Positions 45,166-54,879 of a stretch of 64,000 nucleotides of DNA are shown here, in pieces. The position numbers were made by a program, and so were the translations under genes. Position 1 is the stretch's first letter. Each line of letters opens with the position of its first letter. Source of the DNA: Flavobacteriaceae bacterium (GTDB lineage Bacteria; Bacteroidota; Bacteroidia; Flavobacteriales; Flavobacteriaceae); the NCBI GenBank assembly GCA_018669795.1, contig JABHSQ010000006.1:62001-126000 (forward strand), written 5' to 3'. The notes beneath the pieces were generated by a model. The model saw only the letters and a program-made list of their open reading frames with translations, did no database searches and was not told the origin of the DNA.

Positions 45166-45263
45166 AAAAAGCGGTACATATACTTCAATTAGGAGCCAGT
45201 GTTGAAGAAATTGTTAATATTGCAGCCGTCGCGGTAGTCGATGCTCAGCAAAAAGAAATTTAG
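45162..45263 (+). pseudogene. Short ORF, possibly the tail of an Rpn/PD-(D/E)XK transposase-like gene
   Basis: ATG to TAG encodes 33 residues, MKKAVHILQLGASVEEIVNI and then AAVAVVDAQQKEI. The GASVEEI segment resembles the helix-turn-helix tail of Rpn recombination-promoting nuclease proteins. It is far shorter than any whole member and follows the DUF285 remnant directly, so I read it as a fragment; the family assignment is tentative. The rest of 44844-45367 shows no other readable coding sequence. Confidence 0.35.
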
Positions 45264-45317
45264 AAAAAGCAAGGAATAAAAGCTAATTAATGATCGTTTT
45301 TTTAGTATTTTAAAGAA

Positions 45318-45347
45318 TTGTAGATGCAAATAATTATATTATATTTG
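45318..45347 (+). promoter_or_regulatory. Promoter of ruvA (and possibly sprA)
   Basis: TTG at 45318-45320, exactly 19 bases, then TATATTTG at 45340-45347. Matches the Bacteroidota consensus. The ruvA ATG is 20 bases downstream. Confidence 0.75.
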
Positions 45348-45367
45348 AATCATCAATTTAGTAGCCA

Positions 45368-45949
45368 ATGATCACCCATTTAAAGGGAAAATTAATTGAA
45401 AAAAATCCAACAAATATAGTTCTAGACTGTAATGGCGTGGGGTATTCAGTTAATATTTCATTGTATACTTTTTCACAACTTCCTTCTGGTGAACATGTAA
45501 AACTTTTTATACATTTGCAAGTACGGGAAGATTCGCATACATTATTTGGATTTTCAAGTAAAGTTGAACGCGAAGTATTTAGGTTGTTAATATCGGTTTC
45601 TGGAGTTGGAGCAAGTATTGCGAGGACAATGTTGTCAACCTTATCTCCAGAACAAGTAATGGAAGCAATTACTCAAAATAATATAGCAGCTATACAGTCG
45701 GTTAAAGGAATTGGTGCTAAAACTGCTCAACGAGTTGTTTTAGATTTAAAAGATAAAATAATAAAAATTTATGGCTTAGATAAGGTTTCCTTAGTTTCGG
45801 GCAATACTAATAGAAATGAGGCGTTATCTGCTTTAGAAACATTAGGTTTTGCTAGAAAACAAACGGAAAAAATTTGTGATGATATCGTAAATAAAAATCC
45901 AAATGCTTCTTTAGAAACTATAATAAAACTGGCTTTAAAAAATTTATAA
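45368..45949 (+). CDS. ruvA: Holliday junction DNA-binding protein RuvA
   Basis: A 193-residue protein that binds Holliday junctions as a tetramer and loads RuvB. The N-terminal OB fold opens with MITHLKGKLIEKNPTNIVLD, helix-hairpin-helix motifs follow (LISVSGVGASIARTML and IQSVKGIGAKTAQRVVLDL), and the C-terminal three-helix domain that touches RuvB is complete (ALSALETLGFARKQTEKI). It has its own consensus promoter and precedes sprA by 3 bases, so the two are probably co-transcribed. Confidence 0.96.
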   Translation: MITHLKGKLIEKNPTNIVLDCNGVGYSVNISLYTFSQLPSGEHVKLFIHLQVREDSHTLFGFSSKVEREVFRLLISVSGVGASIARTMLSTLSPEQVMEAITQNNIAAIQSVKGIGAKTAQRVVLDLKDKIIKIYGLDKVSLVSGNTNRNEALSALETLGFARKQTEKICDDIVNKNPNASLETIIKLALKNL

Positions 45950-45952
45950 CAA

Positions 45953-48900
45953 TTGGGGTCAAAAAGATACGATTTAAAAAATAGCTTTTTCAAGCAAATA
46001 TTAGTTTTAGGTGTTATTATAAGTAGTTTTGCTACCGCTTATTCTCAAGACTCTACCAGTAATGGAAGTACCATGGGGCGTATGGATTTACCTACTCCAA
46101 CAAGTATACAAGACTTGTACACCTATGATCTAATAACTGAAATGTATATTTATACTCAGATTATTGGAGGTTTTTCAATAACATATCCACTCATTTTAAC
46201 ACCAGAAGAATATAGAGACTTGATTCTTAATCAGCAAATGAAATCTTATTTCAAAGACAAGATTGATGCCGCTGATGGAAGAAAAGAGGGAACTGAAGAA
46301 TTACAAAAAAATTTATTACCAACTTTTTATGTAAATTCAGGTTTTTTTGAATCTATTTTTGGTGGTAATGAAATTGAGATAATCCCACAGGGTGTAGTGG
46401 AAATTGATTTAGGTTTGTTATATACCAAACAAGATAATCCGGCATTTTCGCCAAGAAACAGGAGTAATCTATCTTTTGATTTTGACCAAAGAATTAGCTT
46501 AAGTTTATTAGGTAAAATAGGTAAAAAGCTTCAAATTACTGCAAATTACGATACTCAATCAACATTTGATTTTCAAAATCAAGTCAAATTAGAATATACG
46601 CCAACAGAAGATGATATCATTAGAAAAATTGAAGTTGGTAATGTAAGTATGCCTTTGAATAGTTCTTTAATTCAAGGAGCTCAAAGTTTATTTGGTGTAA
46701 AAGGTGAAGTTCAGTTTGGAAAAACAACTATAACAGGTGTTTTTTCTGAACAAAAATCTGAAACAAGAACAGTGGTTGCAGAAGGTGGAGCTACTATAAC
46801 AGATTTTGAGATTTTTGCTTTAGATTATGATGAAAATCGACACTTTTTCTTATCTCATTATTTTAGAGATAATTATGATAGAGTCTTAGCGCAATATCCT
46901 TTTATAAATACTAATATTCAAATTACAAGAACTGAGGTTTGGCTTACAAATAGAACTAATTCTACCGAAAATGTAAGAAATATTGTTGCGCTTCAAGATA
47001 TTGGAGAGTCTAATCCCGATGATATAGGGTTATTGTTTCCTCCTGGAGGGTTTATACAAGTTCCAAGCAGTTCATATCCTAATAATGGCAATAATAAGTT
47101 TAATCCACTAGGAATAGAAGGGAGCGAACCTTCTGTTTTAAATCCAGCAATAAGAGATATAGCAACTATTCAATCAGGATTTAGTGGTGTACAAGTTAGG
47201 GATGGTTTGGATTATGTGTCACTTGAAAATGCAAGAAAATTAAATTCTGGTGAATACCAATTAGACACACAATTAGGATATATTTCTTTAAATCAGCGTT
47301 TAAATAATGATGAAGTGTTAGCGGTTGCGTTTCAATTTACTGTGAATGGTACTGTTTACCAAGTTGGTGAATTTTCAAACGGTGTTGATTCCTCAGGTGG
47401 AATCATACCTGGTAATGGCAATGAAGATTCCATAGAAGGTATTTCGCAAAATTTAGTTGTTAAATTATTGAAAAGTAATATTACAAATGTCCAAGAGCCA
47501 ATATGGGATTTAATGATGAAAAACATATATCCATTAGGAGCTTTTCAACTTGAACGAGAAGGTTTTAATTTAAATATATTATATACAGATCCTTCTCCTC
47601 AGAATTTTATAACTGCTGCTGAAGGAAATTTTCAATTTCCTCCATTACCCTTGCCTGAAGATGTAAAAAACACAACATTACTTAGAGTATTTAATTTAGA
47701 TCAATTAAATTTTAACGGAGATCCACAACAAGGGGGTGATGGATTCTTTGATTTTGTTCCGGGAATAACTTTAGATGTACAAAACGGACGGATTATTTTT
47801 ACCAATGTTGAGCCATTTGGTAGTCATTTATTTGAAAAATTAGAAGACCCTGCTAATTTATCTGAAGATTATGAAAATCCAATAACATATAATGCCAACC
47901 AAAATAAATATGTTTTTAACACTCTTTATGCTTCAACAAAGATACAAGCAGAACAAGAAGAAAGTGATAAAAATAAGTTTCAATTAAAAGGAACTTATAA
48001 ATCTACAGGTGCAGACGGAATTCCTATAGGAGCATTTAATATTCCACAAGGATCAGTAACTGTTACAGCTGCAGGTAGAGTATTAGTTGAAGGAGTCGAT
48101 TATACAGTTAATTATCAATTAGGAAGGGTGCAAATATTAGATTCATCTTTATTAAATTCTAATACGCCTATATCTATTTCTACAGAAAATAACACTTTAT
48201 TTGGACAGCAAACAAAAAGATTTACAGGGGTAAATGTTGAACATTTATTTAGTGAAAATTTTCAAATGGGTGCCACCTTTTTAAATTTAAATGAAAGGCC
48301 ATTAACACAAAAATCATCGTTTAATTCAGAACCAATAAACAATTCTGTATTTGGTGTAAGTGCAAATTATTCAACTGAAGTGCCGTTTTTAACTCGATTA
48401 GTTAATAAACTTCCAAATATTGATACTGATGTTGAATCATTATTCTCATTGCGTGGTGAATTTGCATATTTATTGCCAGGAGCTCCTAAAGTATCTAACT
48501 TTAATGGAAAAACAACAGCGTATGTTGATGATTTTGAAGCTGCACAAACAAGCTATGATATTAGCTCACCCTTAACTTGGGGTTTATCAAGTGTTCCAAT
48601 AGGTTTTGGTGGAGAACAAGGAAATGGAACTTTAGCAACTAATTATAAACGCGCAAAATTATCTTGGTATACGGTAGATCCAATTTTTTATAGCTCACAG
48701 CGGCCAGATGGAATAACAGTAGATGATATTTCTTCACCTTTTACAAGAAGAATATTTAGAGATGAGATATTCCCAAATCAAGATATTATTCAAGGACAGT
48801 CACAAGCTCTTTTTTCTTTAGATTTAGCCTTCTCTCCAACAGAAAGAGGACAATATAATTATAATCCTGCGACAAATGGAACTAATGAACTTACAAATCC

Positions 48901-51900
48901 AGGATCTAATTTTGGTGGTATTATTAGGCCATTAACTACTACAGATTTTGAGAAATCAAATGTAGAGTATATTCAGTTCTGGTTAATGGATCCCTTTATA
49001 TACGAAGAAACGGAAGGAAGTGATGGAGGAACTATTACGTTTAATCTTGGGAATATTTCTGAAGATGTCTTAAAAGATGGAAGAAAACAGTATGAAAATG
49101 GATTGCCTAAAGATGCATCCACAACTAATACCATTCCAACTACTTATGGTAAAGTTCCAACAAATCAATCCTTGTTGTATGTTTATGATACTCAGGGAGA
49201 AGAACGCACAAATCAAGATATAGGGTATGATGGTCTTAATGATGGCGAAGAAGCTGCAAAATTTCCTGATTTTGCTGGATTAGCAGATCCTTCGGGTGAT
49301 AACTATGAGTCTTTCTTGCAAGCTCAAGGAAATATTATAGAACGTTATAAAAAATATAATGGAACTCAAGGAAATTCACCGGCAGTAATTACAAATACCG
49401 ATAGAGGTTCAACTTCGCTTCCAGATGTTGAGGATATAAATCGTGATAATAGTATGAACACGATTGATAGCTATTTTGAATATAATATTGATATTTTTCC
49501 TGGAATGGATAGTAACAATAGTGATTATATAACAGATATTAAAGAAATAAATGTTACGCTGCAAAATAATGAAGTAATTCCTGTAAGATGGGTCCAATTT
49601 AAAGTGCCTATTAGTGAGCCAGATGATGCTGTAAATGGAATTTCAGATTTTAGATCTATTCGTTTTATGAGAATGTTTCTTTCAGAATTTGAAGAAGATA
49701 TAATATTACGATTTGGGGACTTAGATTTAATTAGAGGAGATTATAGAAGATATCAACTTGCATTAGATGCAGATGCACAAAATCCAGAAGGCAGTAATAC
49801 ATTATTTGAAAATTTTACGGTTAGTGTTGAGGAGAATGAAAATAGATTACCAATACCTTATGTTTTACCACCAGGTGTTTATAGAGAACAATTAAATAAT
49901 AATAATAATATCATTCGTGAAAACGAACAATCTTTATCATTAAGAGTTTGTGGATTAGATCCAGAAGATGGTAGAGCTGTCTATAAAAATTTTAATATTG
50001 ATATGAGACAATATAAAAATTTAGAGATGTTTATTCATACCGAATCTGTTGAAAATGAAGGGATGTTATCTGATGGAGATATGGTTGCTTTTGTGAGATT
50101 AGGAAATGATTTATCTCAGAATTATTATGAAGTTCAAATTCCTTTAAATCAGACCTCTTTTGGTAGTACTTCGCCTGAAGATATTTGGCCTTTAGCAAAC
50201 AGGCTTCTTTTACCTTTTGAGTTATTGCAAAAAGTAAAAACACTTGCTTTAGGAGATCCTAATAATATTCCTAATGAAATTTCTTATTATATGCAGTCTG
50301 AATTAAATCCAGATTTTACTTCAGGCGCAGAAAATGAGCTTCGAATTGGTATTAAGGGAAATCCTAGTTTTGGTAATGTAAGAACAATCATGCTTGGTAT
50401 TAGGAATTCTACAACTAATGAAATATGTGGAGAAACTTGGTTTGACGAGCTTCGAATGACAGAGCTAGATAACGAAGGAGGATGGGCTGCTGTCGCAAGT
50501 ATGGATGTGAATTTAGCAGATTTTGCTACGGTAAGCGCTTCAGGAAGTAAAAGTACTGTTGGATTTGGATCAATTGAACAAGGGCCAAATCAAAGAAGTT
50601 TAGAGGATATCAAAGAATATGGAGTAGTTACTAATTTTAATTTAGGTCAATTATTACCTCAAAAATGGGGAATTCAATTACCATTTAATTATGGTCGTTC
50701 AGAAGAATTAATTACACCAAAATATGACGAGGAGTTCCAAGATATTGAGCTCCAAACTAGAATAGATGATGAGCAAGATCCCGCTAAAAGTTCAGAAATT
50801 AAAGAACAATCTGAAGATTATACCAAAAGGCAAAGTGTTAATTTCATAGGAGTTCGAAAAAATAGAGTTGGAAATGAAAAGTCTAAAGTGTATGATATTG
50901 AAAATTTTACCTTTTCGTATTCTTATAATCAAGTTGATCATAGAAGCTTTGAGGTAGAAAAATCTTTAGATCAAAATGTAAGATTGGGAGGAACTTATAA
51001 TTATAATTTCGTACCAAAAACAGTAGAGCCTTTTAAAAAAAATGATTCTATTTTTAGAAGTAAATATTTGCAGTTATTAAAAGATTTTAATTTTAATTAT
51101 TTACCTTCTAATATTACTATAGGATCAAATTATGTGCGACAATATAACGAACAAAAATTTCGAGAGCTTAATTTACCAGCAGGTAATATTGGAATACCTA
51201 CTTTATATCAACGTAATTTCTTATTTGATTGGCAATACACGATTAATTACAATCTAACAAAATCATTAAGATTTAATTTTACATCTACAAACAATCGTAC
51301 TGTTAAAAATTATATTGACATATTTGGTAATACTGATAATTCTATAGGTGTATGGGATGGGTTTTTTGATGTTGGTGATCCAAATCAACACTCCCAATCA
51401 CTCCAATTAAATTATGATATACCTTTTAATAAAGTTCCATTCTTGAAATTTATAAGAGCAACATATTCTTATACTGGAGATTTTCAATGGCAAAAGAGTA
51501 GTGATTTATTTCTAGATATTCCAATTATTCTTGAAGATGGAACAACTAAATTCTATAATTTAGGAAACTCCGTACAAAATGCACAAACCCACCGCATCAA
51601 CTCAAGTTTAGATATGAAATCTCTTTACCGTTATATAGGGTTGACAAAAAGAACAAAAAGTAAAAAAATTATATCTTCAGAAGAAAATTCTGGAGAAATA
51701 AATAAAAAAAACACTAAGTCAGGAATTTCAAAAAGATCTGGAGTAGGTGGAGTTGAATTTTCAAATTCCCTATCAACTGGAGAAAAATCTATAAATGTTT
51801 TAATTGATTTTGTGACAATGGTCAAAAGAATACAATTAAACTATCAAGAAAACAATGGTGTATTCTTGCCAGGATACATACCATCTGTTGGTTTTGCTGG

Positions 51901-53134
51901 AACTTTTAAACCTACTGCTGGATTTACATTTGGTAGTCAAGCTGAAATTAGACATTTAGCTGCCCGTAATGGTTGGTTAACGTTATATCCGGAATTTAAC
52001 GAACAATATACCGAAGTAGAATCAAAACAATTAGATATTCAAGCTAATTTAGTGCCTATAAAAGATTTAAAAATAGATGTTACAGCAAGTAGAATTTATT
52101 CAGAAAGTTATTCAGAAAATTATATTATAGAAAATGATATATATCGTTCGTTAACTCCTAATGTATTTGGGAATTTTAATATTTCTACTATAATGATTAA
52201 AACTGCTTTTTCTACTAGTGATGAAATTAGTTCCCAGCCATTTGAAGATTTTAGTGAAAATAGATTAATTATAGCTAACAGGTTAGCCGAACAACATTAT
52301 GGAACAGCTAACTATCCAGTAGATACGGAGACAGGTTATCCTATTGGGTTTGGCAGTAAAAGTCAAGATGTTTTAATACCATCATTTTTATCTGCTTATA
52401 AGGGGAGTGATCCAGAAACAGAAAGTACAGGCATATTTAGAGATATTCCGATACCAAATTGGGATCTAAAGTACACAGGTTTAATGAAAATAGCTTGGTT
52501 TAAAAAATACTTTAAACGATTCTCATTACAGCATGGATATAGAGCTGGGTATACCATCAATCAATTTAGAACTAACTTAGATTATGATTCAAATAATCAA
52601 GATGATATTGATCAATCTGGAGACTTTAAAAGCAAGACTATTTTAACTAATATTAATTTAGTTGAGCAATTTTCTCCTTTAATTAGAGTAGATTTTGAAA
52701 TGAAAAATTCAATTAATATTTTATTTGAACTTAGAAAAGATAGAGCACTATCCTTAAGTTTTGCAAATAATTTATTAACTGAAATTCAAGGAAATGAGAT
52801 TGTAATAGGAGCGGGCTATAGGGTTAAAGATTTGCGTATTGCCACTAATTTTGGTGGAAAAAAACAAATACTTAAAAGTGATTTAAACTTTAAAATAGAT
52901 CTTTCTCGAAGAGATAACAAAACAATTATTAGATATTTAGATATTTCTAATAATCAGACTACAGCTGGACAAACAATTTATGGTGCACAATTGTCAATAG
53001 ATTATGCATTAAGTAAAAATTTAACAGCATTATTTTATTATGATCATTCGTTCTCTGAATATGCTATTTCAACTGCATTTCCCCAGACAACAATTAGAAC
53101 TGGATTTACACTTAGATATAACTTTGGAAATTAA
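45953..53134 (+). CDS. sprA: Type IX secretion translocon protein SprA (Sov)
   Basis: A 2393-residue outer-membrane protein, one of the largest known beta-barrels (36 strands in Flavobacterium johnsoniae), forming the pore of the type IX secretion system. The start is TTG at 45953, giving a signal peptide (KQILVLGVIISSFATAYSQ). Family segments are seen, such as LLPTFYVNSGFFESIFGGNE, SLSLLGKIGKKLQITANYDT, TTAYVDDFEAAQTSYDIS and the Cys-containing CGETWFDELRM. The C-terminus ends TIRTGFTLRYNFGN as a closing barrel strand. It exports proteins with sorting domains, like the remnant at 3602-3706. The length is normal for flavobacteria. Confidence 0.97.
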   Translation: MGSKRYDLKNSFFKQILVLGVIISSFATAYSQDSTSNGSTMGRMDLPTPTSIQDLYTYDLITEMYIYTQIIGGFSITYPLILTPEEYRDLILNQQMKSYFKDKIDAADGRKEGTEELQKNLLPTFYVNSGFFESIFGGNEIEIIPQGVVEIDLGLLYTKQDNPAFSPRNRSNLSFDFDQRISLSLLGKIGKKLQITANYDTQSTFDFQNQVKLEYTPTEDDIIRKIEVGNVSMPLNSSLIQGAQSLFGVKGEVQFGKTTITGVFSEQKSETRTVVAEGGATITDFEIFALDYDENRHFFLSHYFRDNYDRVLAQYPFINTNIQITRTEVWLTNRTNSTENVRNIVALQDIGESNPDDIGLLFPPGGFIQVPSSSYPNNGNNKFNPLGIEGSEPSVLNPAIRDIATIQSGFSGVQVRDGLDYVSLENARKLNSGEYQLDTQLGYISLNQRLNNDEVLAVAFQFTVNGTVYQVGEFSNGVDSSGGIIPGNGNEDSIEGISQNLVVKLLKSNITNVQEPIWDLMMKNIYPLGAFQLEREGFNLNILYTDPSPQNFITAAEGNFQFPPLPLPEDVKNTTLLRVFNLDQLNFNGDPQQGGDGFFDFVPGITLDVQNGRIIFTNVEPFGSHLFEKLEDPANLSEDYENPITYNANQNKYVFNTLYASTKIQAEQEESDKNKFQLKGTYKSTGADGIPIGAFNIPQGSVTVTAAGRVLVEGVDYTVNYQLGRVQILDSSLLNSNTPISISTENNTLFGQQTKRFTGVNVEHLFSENFQMGATFLNLNERPLTQKSSFNSEPINNSVFGVSANYSTEVPFLTRLVNKLPNIDTDVESLFSLRGEFAYLLPGAPKVSNFNGKTTAYVDDFEAAQTSYDISSPLTWGLSSVPIGFGGEQGNGTLATNYKRAKLSWYTVDPIFYSSQRPDGITVDDISSPFTRRIFRDEIFPNQDIIQGQSQALFSLDLAFSPTERGQYNYNPATNGTNELTNPGSNFGGIIRPLTTTDFEKSNVEYIQFWLMDPFIYEETEGSDGGTITFNLGNISEDVLKDGRKQYENGLPKDASTTNTIPTTYGKVPTNQSLLYVYDTQGEERTNQDIGYDGLNDGEEAAKFPDFAGLADPSGDNYESFLQAQGNIIERYKKYNGTQGNSPAVITNTDRGSTSLPDVEDINRDNSMNTIDSYFEYNIDIFPGMDSNNSDYITDIKEINVTLQNNEVIPVRWVQFKVPISEPDDAVNGISDFRSIRFMRMFLSEFEEDIILRFGDLDLIRGDYRRYQLALDADAQNPEGSNTLFENFTVSVEENENRLPIPYVLPPGVYREQLNNNNNIIRENEQSLSLRVCGLDPEDGRAVYKNFNIDMRQYKNLEMFIHTESVENEGMLSDGDMVAFVRLGNDLSQNYYEVQIPLNQTSFGSTSPEDIWPLANRLLLPFELLQKVKTLALGDPNNIPNEISYYMQSELNPDFTSGAENELRIGIKGNPSFGNVRTIMLGIRNSTTNEICGETWFDELRMTELDNEGGWAAVASMDVNLADFATVSASGSKSTVGFGSIEQGPNQRSLEDIKEYGVVTNFNLGQLLPQKWGIQLPFNYGRSEELITPKYDEEFQDIELQTRIDDEQDPAKSSEIKEQSEDYTKRQSVNFIGVRKNRVGNEKSKVYDIENFTFSYSYNQVDHRSFEVEKSLDQNVRLGGTYNYNFVPKTVEPFKKNDSIFRSKYLQLLKDFNFNYLPSNITIGSNYVRQYNEQKFRELNLPAGNIGIPTLYQRNFLFDWQYTINYNLTKSLRFNFTSTNNRTVKNYIDIFGNTDNSIGVWDGFFDVGDPNQHSQSLQLNYDIPFNKVPFLKFIRATYSYTGDFQWQKSSDLFLDIPIILEDGTTKFYNLGNSVQNAQTHRINSSLDMKSLYRYIGLTKRTKSKKIISSEENSGEINKKNTKSGISKRSGVGGVEFSNSLSTGEKSINVLIDFVTMVKRIQLNYQENNGVFLPGYIPSVGFAGTFKPTAGFTFGSQAEIRHLAARNGWLTLYPEFNEQYTEVESKQLDIQANLVPIKDLKIDVTASRIYSESYSENYIIENDIYRSLTPNVFGNFNISTIMIKTAFSTSDEISSQPFEDFSENRLIIANRLAEQHYGTANYPVDTETGYPIGFGSKSQDVLIPSFLSAYKGSDPETESTGIFRDIPIPNWDLKYTGLMKIAWFKKYFKRFSLQHGYRAGYTINQFRTNLDYDSNNQDDIDQSGDFKSKTILTNINLVEQFSPLIRVDFEMKNSINILFELRKDRALSLSFANNLLTEIQGNEIVIGAGYRVKDLRIATNFGGKKQILKSDLNFKIDLSRRDNKTIIRYLDISNNQTTAGQTIYGAQLSIDYALSKNLTALFYYDHSFSEYAISTAFPQTTIRTGFTLRYNFGN

Positions 53135-53152
53135 TAAATTAGATTAATTATT

Positions 53153-53533
53153 ATGAATATACCTTCAAATTTAAAATACACAAAAGACCATGAATGGATA
53201 AGCATTGATGGCGATATAGCTACAGTTGGAATCACCGATTTTGCTCAAGGTGAATTAGGAGATATTGTATACGTAGAAGTAGAAACTCTTGATGAAATCT
53301 TAGACAAAGATGAGGTATTTGGAACCGTAGAAGCAGTTAAAACTGTTTCAGATTTATTTCTTCCTCTTTCTGGTGAAATTATTGAGTTTAACGATAGTTT
53401 AGAAATAGAACCAGAAAAAGTAAATTCAGATGCTTTTGGGGAAGGATGGATGATTAAAATTAAGATTTCAAACCCAGACGAAATTAATGAATTGTTAGAT
53501 CATGAGGCTTATAAAAAAATTGTGGGACTTTAA
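53153..53533 (+). CDS. gcvH: Glycine cleavage system H protein
   Basis: A 126-residue lipoyl carrier that shuttles the aminomethyl group between the P, T and L proteins. The start NLKYTKDHEWISIDGD and the lipoylation segment FGTVEAVKTVSDLFLP with its Lys are normal. It lies 18 bases after sprA, an order seen in other flavobacteria, and its end overlaps the VanZ-like gene by 32 bases. The other glycine cleavage genes are not in this window. Confidence 0.96.
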   Translation: MNIPSNLKYTKDHEWISIDGDIATVGITDFAQGELGDIVYVEVETLDEILDKDEVFGTVEAVKTVSDLFLPLSGEIIEFNDSLEIEPEKVNSDAFGEGWMIKIKISNPDEINELLDHEAYKKIVGL

Positions 53534-53900
53534 ACATCTTTTTAGTATTTGTTTAGTTTATACGGTACTAATAACAGTTGCTTTTTTATATCCTTTAAAG
53601 GGAACAACTTCAATTAATTTTATTTTACCAAACGATAAATTAATTCATTTTTTAATATATCTTTCTTTATCATTTTTATGGATAAGTTATTCCAGTAGGG
53701 TTGCTAATTATAAAAAAACAATGACCACTATCATTATGGTAATGTTATTGTGTTTTTTTTATGGCATAATAATTGAAATTGTTCAAGAACACTTTATCCC
53801 TTTTAGAAATTTAGAGTTATTTGATGTTTTAGCAAATATGATAGGTGCAATTTCAGGAGCATTATTATTTTGGAAGGTCAAAAACAGAATTAAAACCTGA
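53502..53900 (+). CDS. VanZ-like membrane protein
   Basis: A 132-residue protein with four hydrophobic helices. The VanZ pattern is seen: PNDKLIHFLIYLSLSFLW with the Asp-Lys-x-x-H group, and GIIIEIVQEHFIPFRNLELFDVLANMIGAI with conserved Glu, Gln and Asp residues toward the end. VanZ itself gives low teicoplanin resistance in enterococci, but most family members have no known role. The start at 53502 overlaps gcvH by 32 bases; a start inside the first 15 codons is also possible. Confidence 0.8.
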   Translation: MRLIKKLWDFKHLFSICLVYTVLITVAFLYPLKGTTSINFILPNDKLIHFLIYLSLSFLWISYSSRVANYKKTMTTIIMVMLLCFFYGIIIEIVQEHFIPFRNLELFDVLANMIGAISGALLFWKVKNRIKT

Positions 53901-53956
53901 AAGCTTTTATTTACTAAAGAAATTATATATTTTAGCAACAATATAAATACACATTT

Positions 53957-54676
53957 ATGGAGCCAAAGAAAAACCCAAAATCAGACCTGAACCGTAGGAG
54001 TATGATATTTTTCCAATTAGGAATGATATTAATACTTTTTATCACGTGGAGTGCGATTGAAAATAAAACGTACGACAAATCTCAAATAACTCAAGATATG
54101 TTAAATTTAGGCGATGAGTTAGATGAAGATATTCCAATTACAGATCAAAACATACCACCACCACCACCACCACCACCAGCACCAGCACCTGAAGTGATTG
54201 AGGTAATTGAAGATGATGATGATATTGAAGAAACAATTATTGAATCTGCGGAGGTAAATCAAGAAGAGGAAATTGTTGAAATCGACGATATTGAAGAAGC
54301 AGATGAAGAAATTTCAGATGTTCCTTTTTCTGTAATTGAAAATGTGCCTATTTATCCTGGCTGTGAAAAGAAAAAGAACAATGCCGAGAAGAAAAAATGT
54401 ATGTCTGAAAAAGTTATGAAATTTGTTCAGAAAAAATTTAACACTGATTTAGCAGGAGATTTAGGTTTAGAGGGTAGACAACGTATATCTGTTCAATTTA
54501 AAATTGATAAAAATGGTAACGTAGTAAATGTACGTGCACGTGCACCGCATCCAAAATTGGAGCAAGAAGCTGTGAAAGTGGTTAATGCATTACCAAAAAT
54601 GATTCCTGGAAAACAAAGAGGTAAAGCAGTTGGAGTGTTATATTCATTGCCTATTTTATTTCAAGTAGAGAATTAA
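53957..54676 (+). CDS. TonB-family energy transducer
   Basis: A 239-residue inner-membrane-anchored protein. A single helix lies at about residues 17-36. A Pro-rich segment, eight prolines in a row then APAPEV, and an acidic stretch span the periplasm. The C-terminal TonB domain starts near IENVPIYPGCE and includes RISVQFKIDKNGNVVNVRAR, closing with LPILFQVEN. Such proteins pass energy from ExbB/ExbD to outer-membrane receptors. The genes for ExbB and ExbD are not nearby. It is followed by a terminator. Confidence 0.9.
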   Translation: MEPKKNPKSDLNRRSMIFFQLGMILILFITWSAIENKTYDKSQITQDMLNLGDELDEDIPITDQNIPPPPPPPPAPAPEVIEVIEDDDDIEETIIESAEVNQEEEIVEIDDIEEADEEISDVPFSVIENVPIYPGCEKKKNNAEKKKCMSEKVMKFVQKKFNTDLAGDLGLEGRQRISVQFKIDKNGNVVNVRARAPHPKLEQEAVKVVNALPKMIPGKQRGKAVGVLYSLPILFQVEN

Positions 54677-54700
54677 ATTATAAAAATATATTATTTCTTA

Positions 54701-54733
54701 ATCTCGTTTCTATTTATAGAAACGGGATTTTTT
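54701..54733 (+). terminator. Terminator after the TonB-like gene
   Basis: ATCTCGTTTCTA pairs with TAGAAACGGGAT (one G-T pair) with a TTTA loop, followed by TTTTT. Confidence 0.85.
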
Positions 54734-54828
54734 GCATAACCATTCTATAATAGTGTTTGTTTTAACTTTTTTTTAGCGTAAAAACACTAAAAATCACCTT
54801 ATTATTTAGGAAGAAAACCTTAAAATAA

Positions 54829-54859
54829 TTGTAAAGGAATAAGAGGTGCTCTATATTTG
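54829..54859 (+). promoter_or_regulatory. Promoter of the ctaB-cox assembly operon
   Basis: TTG at 54829-54831, 20 bases, TATATTTG at 54852-54859; the GTG start of ctaB is 20 bases further. Confidence 0.7.
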
Positions 54860-54879
54860 CAGGATTAAAAAAACACCAA

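Noticed and set aside
54145-54190. CCA trinucleotide run as a simple repeat element
   Set aside because: It encodes the proline-rich spacer of the TonB-like protein and needs no other explanation.
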